From contig OY987251.1 in assembly GCA_963920765.1 (NCBI GenBank), forward strand, positions 8,187,219 through 8,251,218: a stretch of DNA of 64,000 bases, given 5' to 3'. Under the pieces are notes generated by a model that ran no database searches, had not been told where the DNA came from, and saw only the letters and a list, made by a program, of their open reading frames with translations. A program made the position numbers and the translations under genes. This stretch comes from Ulota crispa (Eukaryota > Streptophyta > Bryopsida > Orthotrichales > Orthotrichaceae). Positions 46,817 through 58,200 of the stretch are shown piece after piece; the stretch's first letter is position 1; each line of letters starts with the position of its first letter.

Positions 46817-48982
46817 GATGCGTGCGCCACCAAATGAGCGTGCTTGCATTTCACAATGTCACACAAAGTTCCAAATTGTAGACTAGCCGCGGATGCTACA
46901 CTCACCACAAGAATTGTTGCTGCAGACGGTACTTGTGGTGGCACACCTATCAGTGGCAGGAAGCCAATGCATTTTGGTCAAGCATGCAATGCGTAATGAT
47001 AATTCAAAATTCCTTCATGTAAAGAGCGGTTGCTTAAAGCACCACAAGCAACATTGCTGGCGATGTTGCTCGTGGTGCTTTAAGCAATCGCTCTCCAAAT
47101 ATGCATGAGGATAGACATGAGGGACATTGACACAAAGAGGCAGGGATGGGCGTGCCAACGGAAGCACCGTCGCCAGCAACGGTGCTTTTGTTGGCACGCC
47201 AATGCCTACCTCCTCTTGAATGCATTACAATCAAAGTAGTCATTTATTGAAGTCCTGTTGCACATAATAGCGGTTGCTTAAAGCACAACAATCACAATTG
47301 CCAGCAACGGTGATTGTTGTGCTTTAAGCAACTGCTACTATGTACAACATGATTGCAATTTGTTACAAGCTTAATAGACATGCATTCGCGTCCTCTTGTG
47401 GATGGGTATGCCACAGGAAGCACCGTCGCTGCTAACGGTGCTCCTGGTGGCATATCCATCCGTGGCAAGACTCGAATGCATGTCCATCAAGCATGCAATG
47501 CTTAATGGTATTTTAAGATGCCCTCACATAGGGAGCGGTTGCTTAGAGCACCACAAACAACGTTGCTAGCGATGTTGCTTATGGTGCTTTAAACAACCAC
47601 TTCCTGAATATGCATGAGGATAGCCATGAGTGTAATGCATGCACAAAGAGGCAAGGATGGGCGTGCCAAGAGAAGCATTGTCACCGGCGATGGTGCTTCC
47701 ATTGACACGCCCATCCCTGCCTCCTTGTGCGTGCATTTTAATCAAACTAGTCTAAACTTGCAATCTTGTTGCACATAGTAGCGGTTGCTCAAAGCACAAC
47801 AATCACCATCGCCGGCAACAGTGATTGTTGTGCTTTAAGCAACCGCTACTATGTGCATTAGGATTGCAATCTTTAACATTGTGGAATGCTGGCTTTTGAG
47901 TCCTGCCATGGATGGATATGCCACCAGGAGCACCGTCACTGCTAACAGTGCTTCCGGTGGCATACCCATCCGTGGCAAGATGCAAATGCATTTCATAAAG
48001 GAAGCGGTTGCTTAAAGCACCACAAGCAACGTCGCTGTCGACGATTCTTGTGGTGCTTTAAGCAACCGCTCTTTGAATATGCATGAGGATTGCCACAAGT
48101 GACATTGACACAAAGAGGCAGGGATGGGCGTGCCAACGGAGGCACCATTGCTGGCGACGGTGCTTCCATTGGCACGCCCTTCCTTGCCTTTTGATGAATG
48201 CATTGCAATTGAAATAGTCATGACTTATAATAGTATTAGCAATAGCAATGGTTATTTAAAGCACAACGAACATTGCCGTTGGCGACTGTGCCAGTCTTGC
48301 TTTAAGCAACCATTGTTATGTGCAATAGGGTTGCAATCACTAACAATGATAACATGCTGGCCATTAGAACATGGCACGAAGGGGCATGCCAGTGGGAGTG
48401 CTGTCATCGCCGACAGTGCTCTTGATGGCATGCCCATCCATGCCATGTTCTCAAGGCTAGTATGTTTTTATTGTTGTTGATTTTTCATATTGTCAGATAT
48501 AGTTGCCGTTGCTAAAAGCACCATGAGCACCGTCACCGGTGATGGTGCTAATGGTGCTTTAAGCAATGGCAACTATATCTGACAATATCATAAATCATGG
48601 CACGCCTTTTGGAAATGAACTTGAGCGCTAACATGCATTATTGTGTTTTGCATGCCTTCAAAAGTACCAATGCCGGCCTCGTTGCTTCCGATGGCTTGCT
48701 TGTTGGTGCCATGTGCCAGCAAGGTGGTTTTTTGGCTCACACATTGTAATCTTGTTGCAAATGTTAGCAGTAGTATGCTTGTGGTATTTGAAGCAACTTT
48801 TAGTGCTCTTGATAAACCTAAAATCCTCTGTTGCTTAATGACCTTAAAATAGCACAAGGGCTGCCTCACAAGGTGGTTTTATTTGAGATTAAGGTCATAT
48901 GATTTTCATAATGTTGCCGTTGCTTAAAGTACTACAAGGATGGTCGCCGGCAACGGTGCTTGCGGTGCTTTAAGCAACAGCA
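46817..48982. repeat. Array of about 15 alternating imperfect palindromes
   Basis: Palindromes of 60–102 bp lie at about 46892–46951, 47024–47092, 47143–47210, 47262–47343, 47399–47462, 47533–47601, 47655–47716, 47771–47856, 47905–47976, 48002–48071, 48116–48190, 48242–48319, 48367–48450, 48487–48588 and 48914–48982. Two classes alternate. Class A has outer arms AGCGGTTGCTTAAAGCAC and a CAACAATCACC- or CACAAGCAAC-type inner arm. Class B has outer arms GGATGGGCGTGCC or GGATGGGTATGCC with an inner GAAGCACCGTCGC. Four palindromes make a ~470–510-bp higher-order unit, repeated about three times. The spacers are also conserved (for example ATATGCATGAGGAT and CAAAGAGGCAGG). No protein frame explains them, and each could form a strong hairpin in RNA or single-stranded DNA. 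Confidence 0.9.
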
Positions 48983-49353
48983 AGTATGTGCCAAATGAAC
49001 TGGATGTAGTTAGTGTGTATTTGTGATGCCTTCTTATGGTTGCTCTGACATTTGTGCCAGTCTGCCTTCACGATTTTGTGTATTCTGACACTCATTAGAT
49101 TCACTTTTTTGTATTTTGTCCGATGCTAGTCAGACTATGAGTGTCACCTCCAATGATGGTCCTGGTTGTGTGTTAGGCTAGCGATGTTCTTTCAAATTGA
49201 CCTTTATTTCTAGAATCTTGAAATTTATTATGCTATCCCTCAAATTATATGCGGGTTTGTGCGTTGTTTCCTTGTAAATTTGTTTTTTATTTGACATGTC
49301 AGTCATTTATTTTGGGGGACTGAAGTAGACGTCATTTTAATAGTTTTGTACAG
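48983..49353. other. Spacer between palindrome array and next exons
   Basis: No repeat or gene recognised. It ends in a good pyrimidine-TTTGTACAG acceptor at 49353. Confidence 0.5.
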
Positions 49354-52300
49354 ATGGAATCATCGTCTGTGAGTTGTTATATGTTGATCTTGTTTACTAT
49401 TTTTTTTGGACTCCTTCAATAAGACATGTCTGCGGCTGCGGATCATGCCTTGCGGAAATATATGGAGGCCGCAACTATAGAAGACAAAACAACTAAACAA
49501 ATCGCAAATGCAATGCGCAAAGGTGCAAAGGAGAAGGAAAAACTGCTCCTTTTAAAGATGTCAAAACTCTTGTCTGTGGCCAACCCCGAGAATGGCAAAT
49601 CATTTCTAGCAAAGGTATGTTTCTATCAATGGACCTCAATTTCTTTATATTCTTTCCTTTTTTTTTGGTTTGTATTGACTAGGTTTATGATCATAGGTTG
49701 AAACACATTACAGCTCCAACAACACAATGGAGATGAGTTTAGAGAAACTTCAAATTGTATTGACATGTTCCACTTCTATCTATCACAAGATTAAATTTTT
49801 GAAGTTGTGGAATTCATCTCTCCCCTCTTGTGAAGCCAGGCGATTCCCTCCTCGCCCCGTGGTTGATGATCTACTTAAAGGGTTTTTGAGAAAGTGTGTT
49901 TGGTATGCAAGGGTAATGACAAAGCTTCCTGTTTATATTGATTTTCTCATCTTCATTTATTGCCTTTATGGTTTGTGCAACCTTTGCTTGAGATATCTTT
50001 TCAAGAACGTTTGCTTAATAGCTTTGTTCTAATTTGTCTGCAGATCAAAGATGCTGCTGTGGCCTTTTTTGACAATGTGGTAAAGAAAGACAACGTTTGT
50101 GTTGATATGTCAATACCTCTGGAGGTTGAGACTCTTCTGGAGTATATTGAAGGCTGGTGACGCAAAATATGAGACTAGGGTTTCCTGTGTTACCTTTGAG
50201 GAGCAAACAATTTTAAGAGGACTGAGAGCTTCAGCAACTTTGAGGGCTCCAAGGAGGCAATTTGTAGGGTCCTCTTTTGGTATAGATGCTAAATCCTAAT
50301 TGTTGGTGCTACTTCATTCAATTACTCACACATTGGGCTTCAAGGAATGTCAAATTTGGTTGGTTCATTTTTTTAGCTGCTTTTGTCAATTGCTTAAGTT
50401 TAATTTATCAACAGCTCTCCAGCAACTATACTGGGCTTATATGTTAATGGTGTTTGCTTTATGTGCTCTTAGCATTGTGGCAACATGATTATAGTGGTCA
50501 TTGTATTGACACAAGTTTATTTTGAGTTTGTGTTTTTGGTTGCTTTTCTATTTTTGTATTTCAGGTACATCAAGCATGAACTCCTTGGGAAAAACGCTAT
50601 CACTTGTGACTTTCTACCTCCCTTTTTGAGCACTTGGCTAGACCGTACCTCCTCTGATTGTATGTTTACTGCAACTCAGCTAAAGACATACACCACGGCT
50701 CAGTTAGATAGTGGGGCTTGGTTTTTAGACACTCCTTTAGAGTTTACTCACCCTCTAGAGACGGCTTTGCGCAAATCATTAGAGGAGGTAGGGGCAATTG
50801 ATTTGGTGGTACCTCAGTTTGCTAGGTTGGATGACAAAGCAAAGGCCAAGGCTATTGAAAAGCGAGCAATTGCTGACACTAAAAAGCAATTCAAGGAAGT
50901 TAACGTCATCAAGCTGAAGGTAGCCAAAGAGGTGGAGAGGAAGAAGACAGCTGCTAAGCATGCTGCCAAGAAAGAGAAGGGGCCGAAAACTCGGGGAAAG
51001 GCTGTTGTAGCCATGGACCTCCCCCTTCTTGCAGCATCTCCTGGAACCATTATGGGAGCTCGCTCCCAAAATGTTTGCAAGCGGAAGAGCACTTTGATTG
51101 AGCTTACTGATGAAAAAGACAACATCCTCCTAGGCACAAATGTCATACCTACAGATTCTATTGCTAATGCAAATGTGCAGGAGATGATCCTGAACATGTC
51201 AATGTGCGACTTGGTGGACAATATGGACCTGGACGGCCCAAACAACTTCACGGATGTCTTGGACTTCCTACAAAAGGTATTTTTGCTTTTTGATTTTAGG
51301 GATATCTATAGTCTTTGCTCTTCTTTATTTTGTTATATTTCTTGCAATATGTGGCAGTTCTCAGCCTTGCCATTTTGCATTTGCAAGTCGCTGAGGTGAA
51401 AGAACGGCACTTAGCAGGAAAGTTGGACGCTGATGCTGTTGTGGACCTTATTTTGGTAGATTGCCCAGAGAATCTGCTAGTCCCAATGATCTCTACCTTT
51501 GCAACAGATATTCCTACGTGGAATTTGGACAAAGATCATGAACTTTTGAATGCAGCATTTGCCTTTGCCAAAAACATGTGCATGATGATGGTGCAATGGT
51601 AGTTGTGCATTTATTCAACATGACATCCAAGTCTTGTATTGCAAGACTTTGCAAAATTCTATGCTATGGCAGTGAAGAAAGAGTGGCAAGCAGTGAACAA
51701 TCTGCATTTGACGTCTGCTATTAACACCTCCATAATTGTAAGTATATTTTTTGGCAATCCCTTGTATTGAAGTTTTTGTTTTGTCAGAAGTAGGTCCACA
51801 TTCAAATTACGATAAAACTTTGTTGTATTGCAGACGCAGAAACTCAGGGTTACTTTGTTGGTGAAAAACTTGGGGCCAAGCAAAGAGTCTAAGTTTATTT
51901 TCCACTACACGGAGGCAATGGCGTCACTGGGTGGTGAAGTTGGGTGAGGTTATGTGCTTTTAAATGTTGTTGATTTGCACAATTTGGCGGTTCATGGCTC
52001 CAACCCTTAGAGAGGACCTCGGGAGAAGGGAGGTTGCTTTTATCAGCGACTTATTGAAGGCACTATAGTTCATGAGGATGTGATAGTTGACTATACTGCA
52101 TCCACTGGTTAGTATCCATTTTATTCCTCTAATTCATTGTGCTCATTTTTTGTCAATGTAATTCTTGTATATCATGCTGCTTGTTTCTCTTTCCAGGAGC
52201 GTCCATTGCAGCTTGCTGTAGTAGTGGACGTAGTATGCTTGCGCTAGAGGCAGATGAGGCTTTATTTGAGGCTATACTCAAGCCAATGATCCAGCCTTCA

Positions 52301-52773
52301 CATGCTGCTCCTTGTGCTGTTGAGCCTCCCCCGCAGATTTTGATATCTGAGGATCTAGATGCTATAGTAATTGTTCCAATGGAGTTTGTCCGCAAAACTA
52401 AACCTAGTAAATAAATGTTTGTTGTATCTTCATTCCCTATTCAATGTTCATTTTTATTTTTCCTCCTTTATTGTTTCTTATCATGTGTTTCTTATGTTTT
52501 TTTAAGCAAAAAGAAATGAGGTGAGGAAAGAGATGTAGAAGTAAATCCATTTCTGATGTTTGGATTAGCCCACATAAGACATATTTCTATTGGTCTTATG
52601 CTCAGAAGATGGGAAATGCGTTTGAGAGATTTGATACAAAGAAGAAAGCTTTGAAAGCTCCTAAGTACTCTAATGATGTCTTAGAGTTTATGGATGTGAT
52701 GGCAGCTGAAGGACATACGGTTCCTTTGGATCATATTTCTATTGACTCCACTACTAAGTCTAGTGATACTTAG
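49354..52773 (+). pseudogene. DNA N4/N6-methyltransferase-like gene (3' part of the ParB–MTase-type gene)
   Basis: Likely exons: 49354–49372, 49424–49614, 49697–49912, 50044–50156, 50565–51276, about 51366–51738, 51839–51945, about 52016–52110, 52198–52411 and perhaps 52520–52773. The first five join in frame with GT–AG borders. They encode helical segments (PRPVVDDLLKGFLRKCVWYA; VCVDMSIPLEVETLLEYIEG) and a Lys/Arg-rich coil (KKTAAKHAAKKEKGPKTRG). Then comes VVDLILVDCPEN, at the place of the DPPY catalytic motif, and near the end DVIVDYTASTGASIAACC followed by SSGRSMLALEADEALFEAIL, like AdoMet motif I (D-F-GSGTT–AA–GR–E-D). This IV-before-I order is that of beta-class enzymes. In-frame TAG at 51600–51602, a nearby TGA, and a junction near 51276 that does not hold frame indicate decay. 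The methyltransferase call is from motifs only. Confidence 0.5.
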
Positions 52774-54338
52774 CATTTCAAATTTTTCATATGTTTAGTG
52801 GGGTTCTCTATGTTTTTGGATTTACGCATTGTCTAGAATTTTGTATGTTTCTGTTTCATTTTATGAGCATAGTATCTTCTTGTTTTTTTTTCTTTTACTC
52901 CCATGTTCTTTGAATCTGTTTGTTACATATGGATGCATGTTTATATTGAGCTCTCATTTTTTACACATTTTTTTCTAAACTCTTTTGGTAAATCATCTTC
53001 AGTATTACTCTCCCTTAAAATCACCCTAAATCCACAATCATAGGTTTCCTCTCCATTTGAATTCACTATAAATCCACAATCATAGGTTCTTGCTTATCAT
53101 TTTTGAGGTAAAAAGTTCTCGCTCACAAGCTCACAGGCTTGCCTGCTAGCAACCCTGCTACAAAAATCTGGTTGAATCAAATAATGAAAGTAGAAAACAT
53201 AAAAGCTTAGGTAGCATGCTCAATGACAATATAGCAATATTGAGCTTTTCTATAAACATGCTTTGTTTTCACTTCGTTTCTCCTTGTTGAAAATGAATAT
53301 ATTGAATAACAAGTACAACATGAAAAATAGGTGAAATTTCTAATAACAAATCATTTTCAAATTTTGAATTATAAACACTTTGTGGTAATTACGAGTGTGT
53401 CATGTTTTGTCTATTTATACCGTCTACATGAGTACCACGCGTTTTGTCTTGTATCTTGTACATTTAGTTTCTAGTGAATATATTGTGTTTGTGGTTTATG
53501 GTGTTTATGTCTTTGACTTTGTTAAGTTTTTGTGAGTTTCTTTTGGTTAGATCTACAATCACATTCCATGTTCAAGAAAATAATATATTTTATTGTTTTG
53601 AAGTTGCCTAGGAATTTTTGCAAAAAACTTATCTCTCTATTTAATTAATTAGAAAAAATCAATATATGCTCAATAATGCTATGTTAAAATATCCAAATCC
53701 AAAATATCAATATTGCATGTTTTGCAAGGTTTGCATGCAAAATTTGATTGATCACATGTTTACACTCTGGAACATGTTGTGAGAATCCACAAATGTTTGA
53801 CATCAACAAAATGTAAAAATGAAGAAGTTTGAAACATATGCATTTACAAGATTTTGAATATTCATAAAGCATTTGAACTTACTCAATCTTCTAACTGAAA
53901 TGCTTTGAATGGACGAATTAACTTTTAGATGCACCTTGGTATGCAAAAGTATTTTAATGAAATATGTACAAAATAGTAAAGATTCTTGGAATGTAAGTGG
54001 AATGTGCAAGTACGCACACTATATGAACCATGTAAGAATCAAAATTTCAAAGTGTAACTACTAGTTTTCACTAGGTACATTTGAAAATGTGACCAAAATG
54101 TGACTTTACAATGAAGCAAAGCAAAATTAAGCAACGTTTAGCTAGCCAATGCACATTTTGGCAACAAAATTCATCCATTAGACAAATACACAAAATTTAG
54201 TTAGCTAGGTGATTGACATCAAATGTATGCCATAATGTTGTACTACCATCAGAGATTTTCTCAATTTGAGATTTTAGATCTATAAAAGAGAAGTTCACTC
54301 ATCCCAGGTAGCCATAAAAATTTCCCTTGTTTTAAAAT
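52774..54338. other. Intergenic AT-rich, nothing recognised
   Basis: Contains a short direct repeat of AAATCCACAATCATAGGTT (about 53030 and 53075). No gene is supported. Confidence 0.5.
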
Positions 54339-54668
54339 GGGAAAATTTCATGGATATCCCTAAGGTTTGCAATAATTTCCTAGATACCTTTGGTTTTTCA
54401 GAAATTTCACAAATACTCTTGGAACAAAATTTTCAAGCGTTTTTTTTTTTGTTGTGTATGCCACTTCCCTTCTCCCTTTGTGCACACCCTAACAAGAGCA
54501 CTACTTCTTTCTTGTTAGTGGGTGCACAAAGGGAGAAAGGAAGCAGTATACATAACAAAAAAACTCTTGAAATTTTTGATCCAAGAATATTTGTGAAATT
54601 TCTGAAAAAGCAAGAGAGTATCTATGAAAATATGACAAACTTCAAGAATATCCATAAAAAATTCCTTA
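54339..54668. mobile_element. MULE-type MITE, family M, copy e
   Basis: Starts GGGAAAATTTCATGGATATC and ends ATATCCATAAAAAATTCCTTA. The perfect 10-bp flanking duplication GTTTTAAAAT is at 54329–54338 and 54669–54678. Internal inverted arms meet around 54500 (CACAAAGGGAGAA and its complement). Confidence 0.9.
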
Positions 54669-54811
54669 GTTTTAAAATACAACCGGTTTTATACAACACA
54701 TTTGTTTTAGACAACACCAACATCTGAGGCCCAATTAGATCTCTTAAAATTTGGAAGGACTGCTTATAACTGGGTCTCAACTGTCGATCTCGCCTAAATA
54801 ATGTACGTTGG

Positions 54812-55010
54812 TTTTATTACCTTTTTTACCGATCACAACACACTAATAATGGTAAACTAGAAATAAGTTTACACTACAAACTTATTTGTTGTTTCTAAGT
54901 TTCCCAGTCCTGGGCCACTAGGTAAGCTTGACTGGTCTTTATCCGGTAGTTTCAAAAACCCAACCGGTTTTATTATATTTTTTACCGGTCACAATACACT
55001 AACTGCCGGT
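54812..55010. promoter_or_regulatory. Direct repeat upstream of the uL1m gene
   Basis: GGTTTTATTACCTTTTTTAC followed by CACAACACACTAA (54812–54848) recurs as GGTTTTATTATATTTTTTAC and CACAATACACTAA (about 54967–55003). The second copy lies about 240 bases before the start codon, so it may be part of the promoter. No TATA box is evident. CT-rich sequence (CTTCTTCTTCTTC) occurs near 55165. Confidence 0.4.
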
Positions 55011-55247
55011 ACTCCGAACACAAGCATCACCTGACAAGCTCCATAAACCCTAAATCCCGATCGTCTCCATTTTCCACAGTCTCCACTCCTCCTCGCTTCG
55101 CTCTCGCTCATGGCTCATCGCCATCGCCATTCCCGACCTTTCCTTCTCACACAACGCTTGCATTCTTCTTCTTCTTCTGCTTACTAGATTCTCTCATCTT
55201 CACATCACACGAGCTTGACATCACACGAGAGAGAGAGAGTTTGCAAA

Positions 55248-58200
55248 ATGGCTCTCCGTCTGGCATTACGCCGGATCTCCTCCCTTAACTTCGCCTCTTC
55301 CTCTCGAGCTTCCTCTCCTCTTGCCTCCTTTTTCAGCTCCGATGCTACTACGTCCGACTCCTCCGACCCTGCACCGGGATTCTCCCCTGCCAACATTTCA
55401 ACCTTAGATGACGTAATGGTGTCGGCGTCCATAATTGAAACAGGCGACGTACTTGTTGCGAAGCCTCGCGTTGCAAACCTGCCGGACGACTTGTCGCCTG
55501 AGGCTCTTGCGGCTGTGAACACTGTTCCGGTGATTCCTGAAAAGATCAAGCTGGTTATTCCCTTTCCTAAGTTGGCTAAGGTGGAGAAGAGCTCACGCCA
55601 GGAGCCGCAGCTGATCGCCGATGCAATTCGTTTAGTTAAGGTAACGATGCCTTTTCTTTTCTTTCTGTGATTCAATTTCTTTCCCTGTCGTGAAAATCTT
55701 ACGTTGCATCGTATTACACTCGTCAGAATTCAGGAACCTTTTTTGCTTTCTTTCGTATGCTTGGCTTTAAAGATACTCTTATCCTTTTCCAATCGTATTG
55801 AATTTGTTTGAATTTAGGTAGTAAGATATAATTTTTTGACGATCATTCATTAGACGAGTATCTTGGTGAAGGTGATGCTTTCTCCTTGCTGTCGTGTATC
55901 TGTAATTCGATTTCATCCCTTGAACTGTGCATTTTCTATTTCTCGTGACAATATGACTTTGCATCAAGCACCGGACTCATAATTGTTAACCTGATCGAAT
56001 TCAGAAACCTTTTTTTTCTTCTTCCTATCCTTGGCTTTAAAGTACTCTTATCCTTTTGCTTCTCCAATGGCATTGAGATTATTTGAATTTAGGTAGTAAG
56101 ATATAATTTTTGAACGATCATTCATTAGACGAGTATCTTGGTGAAGGTGATGCTTTCTCCTTGCTGTCGTGTGTCTGTAATTTGATTTCATCCCTTGAAG
56201 TGTGCAGTTTCTGTTTCTCGTGACAATTTGACATTGCATGAAGCACCGTACTTATAAGTGCTAACCTGAACGAATTCTGAAACCGAGTTCTTATCGAAGA
56301 TGCTGTGATGTTTTTTGTTAGTTTCATGCTGGCTAACACGCATTGAGTTTGTTTGGATGTAGGTGATTAGGCGTAAAGAATTGAACGACCTGTATATATT
56401 TTTTATTCTGTGTTGTATTTTTATTTTAGAGGATTTGAGAGACGAGTATCTGGGAAAGGTTTGCTAGTGTCGAGTTTAAATGCATAGTTTCCTTTTGTTT
56501 GCAGGCCAATGCGAAAGCCAAGTTTATCGAGACCGTTGAAGCTCATGTTCGTCTTGGTGTTGATCCCAAAAGAAGTGACCAGGTACCTGCTCTTGGCTTG
56601 CTTCATCTTTAAATCACTAATTTCAGAGTTTTGTTATTCTTGCTTCTGTAGATGAGATTGTTCATTATTCGGTGTAGTCACAGGGTTGCTTATGTGTAGT
56701 TTTCATGTTCATTTTAGGGTTAGAGAAATTATGGAGGCTTGGTTATTCAAACTCTAACCCCTAAACTGTACACTACCACACTTTCTCAAAATTTACTGGC
56801 CTTTGAACTCTTTACATGCTTGCGATAGACCTGGCATGCAGATAAAGCCGCCGACCTAGTAATTTCAGGTTTTAGTTTCATATTTAATGCCAATAAAGGT
56901 TTTTATTTTTCTGGATAGGTTTTCGCTGAGAAATCAACTCACATGAAGAGATATGCAGGTGGTCCGTGGAGCCGCAACTCTTCCTAATGGGAGTGGCAAG
57001 GTGTGTGATTCTCTTTTGTGGATCTTTTTATTGTAGTTTTTCTTAAGAGTGTCGGAATTGTTTTTTATTCGATGTTGCCATAAGTAAATCGCTATGACAA
57101 TGGTTGTGATCTTTGGAATAGATACGTATTGGTTTTAAGGACGTGATTCTCCTGCTGGTTCGTTAATGCGAACACAATTAATCCTCAGGTGGTGAGAGTC
57201 GCTGTATTTGCTGAAGGAAATGAAGCCCAGGAGGCTCTTGCTGCTGGTGCAGATGTAGTTGGTGCAGACGATCTTGTGGATCAAATCAAGGAGAGTAAGT
57301 TACAGTTCTTTTCCTTCATTTTATTCGCTATCCGTTTGGGCCTGTGAAATGATTTTGGTTAGTCCTATGAAGGTTGGAAATGTTGCCGTGAGTAAATGTG
57401 TGATCTGGTATTTTTTTTCAGATTCATGTATCCACTATAAATGAGCTGACAGGTAGACAATAAGGCCTAGAATTTCATTGTGAAATAGACGTTAGTCGAG
57501 GAAATTTTCTTGAGTGATTACTGAATGCTGGGCTGATGCAGCAATTTTTTGTTTTAGATAATACTGTTGGATCTAATTCTGGTCCAACTGAAAGTAACTT
57601 ATGTTTCCTTACCTTAAGATATGAAAGGCGTTCTTCATTTATTATTGAGTCTAGAGCATTACATTTGTCTGGCTAATGAATTTTTGAGGGATGATCCATC
57701 TTCTCGTGATGCAGGTGGCGGGAAGTTGAACTTCGATAAATGCATAGCAACTCCATCTTTTATGCCCCGACTAGGAAAGGTGATAACCTGAATGGTTCTT
57801 TTCAATTTTCCTGTTTTTGATTTCAAAGTTGGGATCGTCTTCTGCTTTCTTTCACTACTCACAGTTCTCTTAATTTTGCGTATAATTCCAAACTCATCTG
57901 TGCTGTTGTCTATGATTCTGCAGGTGGCACGTATTTTGGGACCTCGAGGACTCATGCCTAACCCTAAAGTGCGTCCTCTCTCTCTCTTCCTTGCCTTTCT
58001 CATCCCATTTACACTCTTCTTGTTACTTTGATGTTCATCATCGCTTATTTTTTACGCTAACCTCATTCTTCAGGTGGGCACTGTGACTAATCAAGTTGCT
58101 GAGGCCGTTAGAGCTGCGAAGCAAGGTCGGGTAGATTTCCGAGCCGATAAGTCTGGCATCGTTCACGTTGGTCTTGGGAAAGTATGTGCCTTACGGAAAT

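Noticed and set aside
32700..46960. Extending the CACTA element outwards to include the flanking inverted repeats
   Set aside because: The CACTA termini and GAT duplication fix the ends at 32845 and 46816. The flanks belong to the palindrome array that was hit.
46817..48982. CRISPR-like array
   Set aside because: The repeats are regularly spaced and palindromic, but the spacers are conserved too, the units alternate between two classes, and the setting is a plant genome.
55215..55247. N-terminal extension of uL1m from a TTG at 55215
   Set aside because: Not an ATG. The ATG at 55248 gives a typical mitochondrial presequence.
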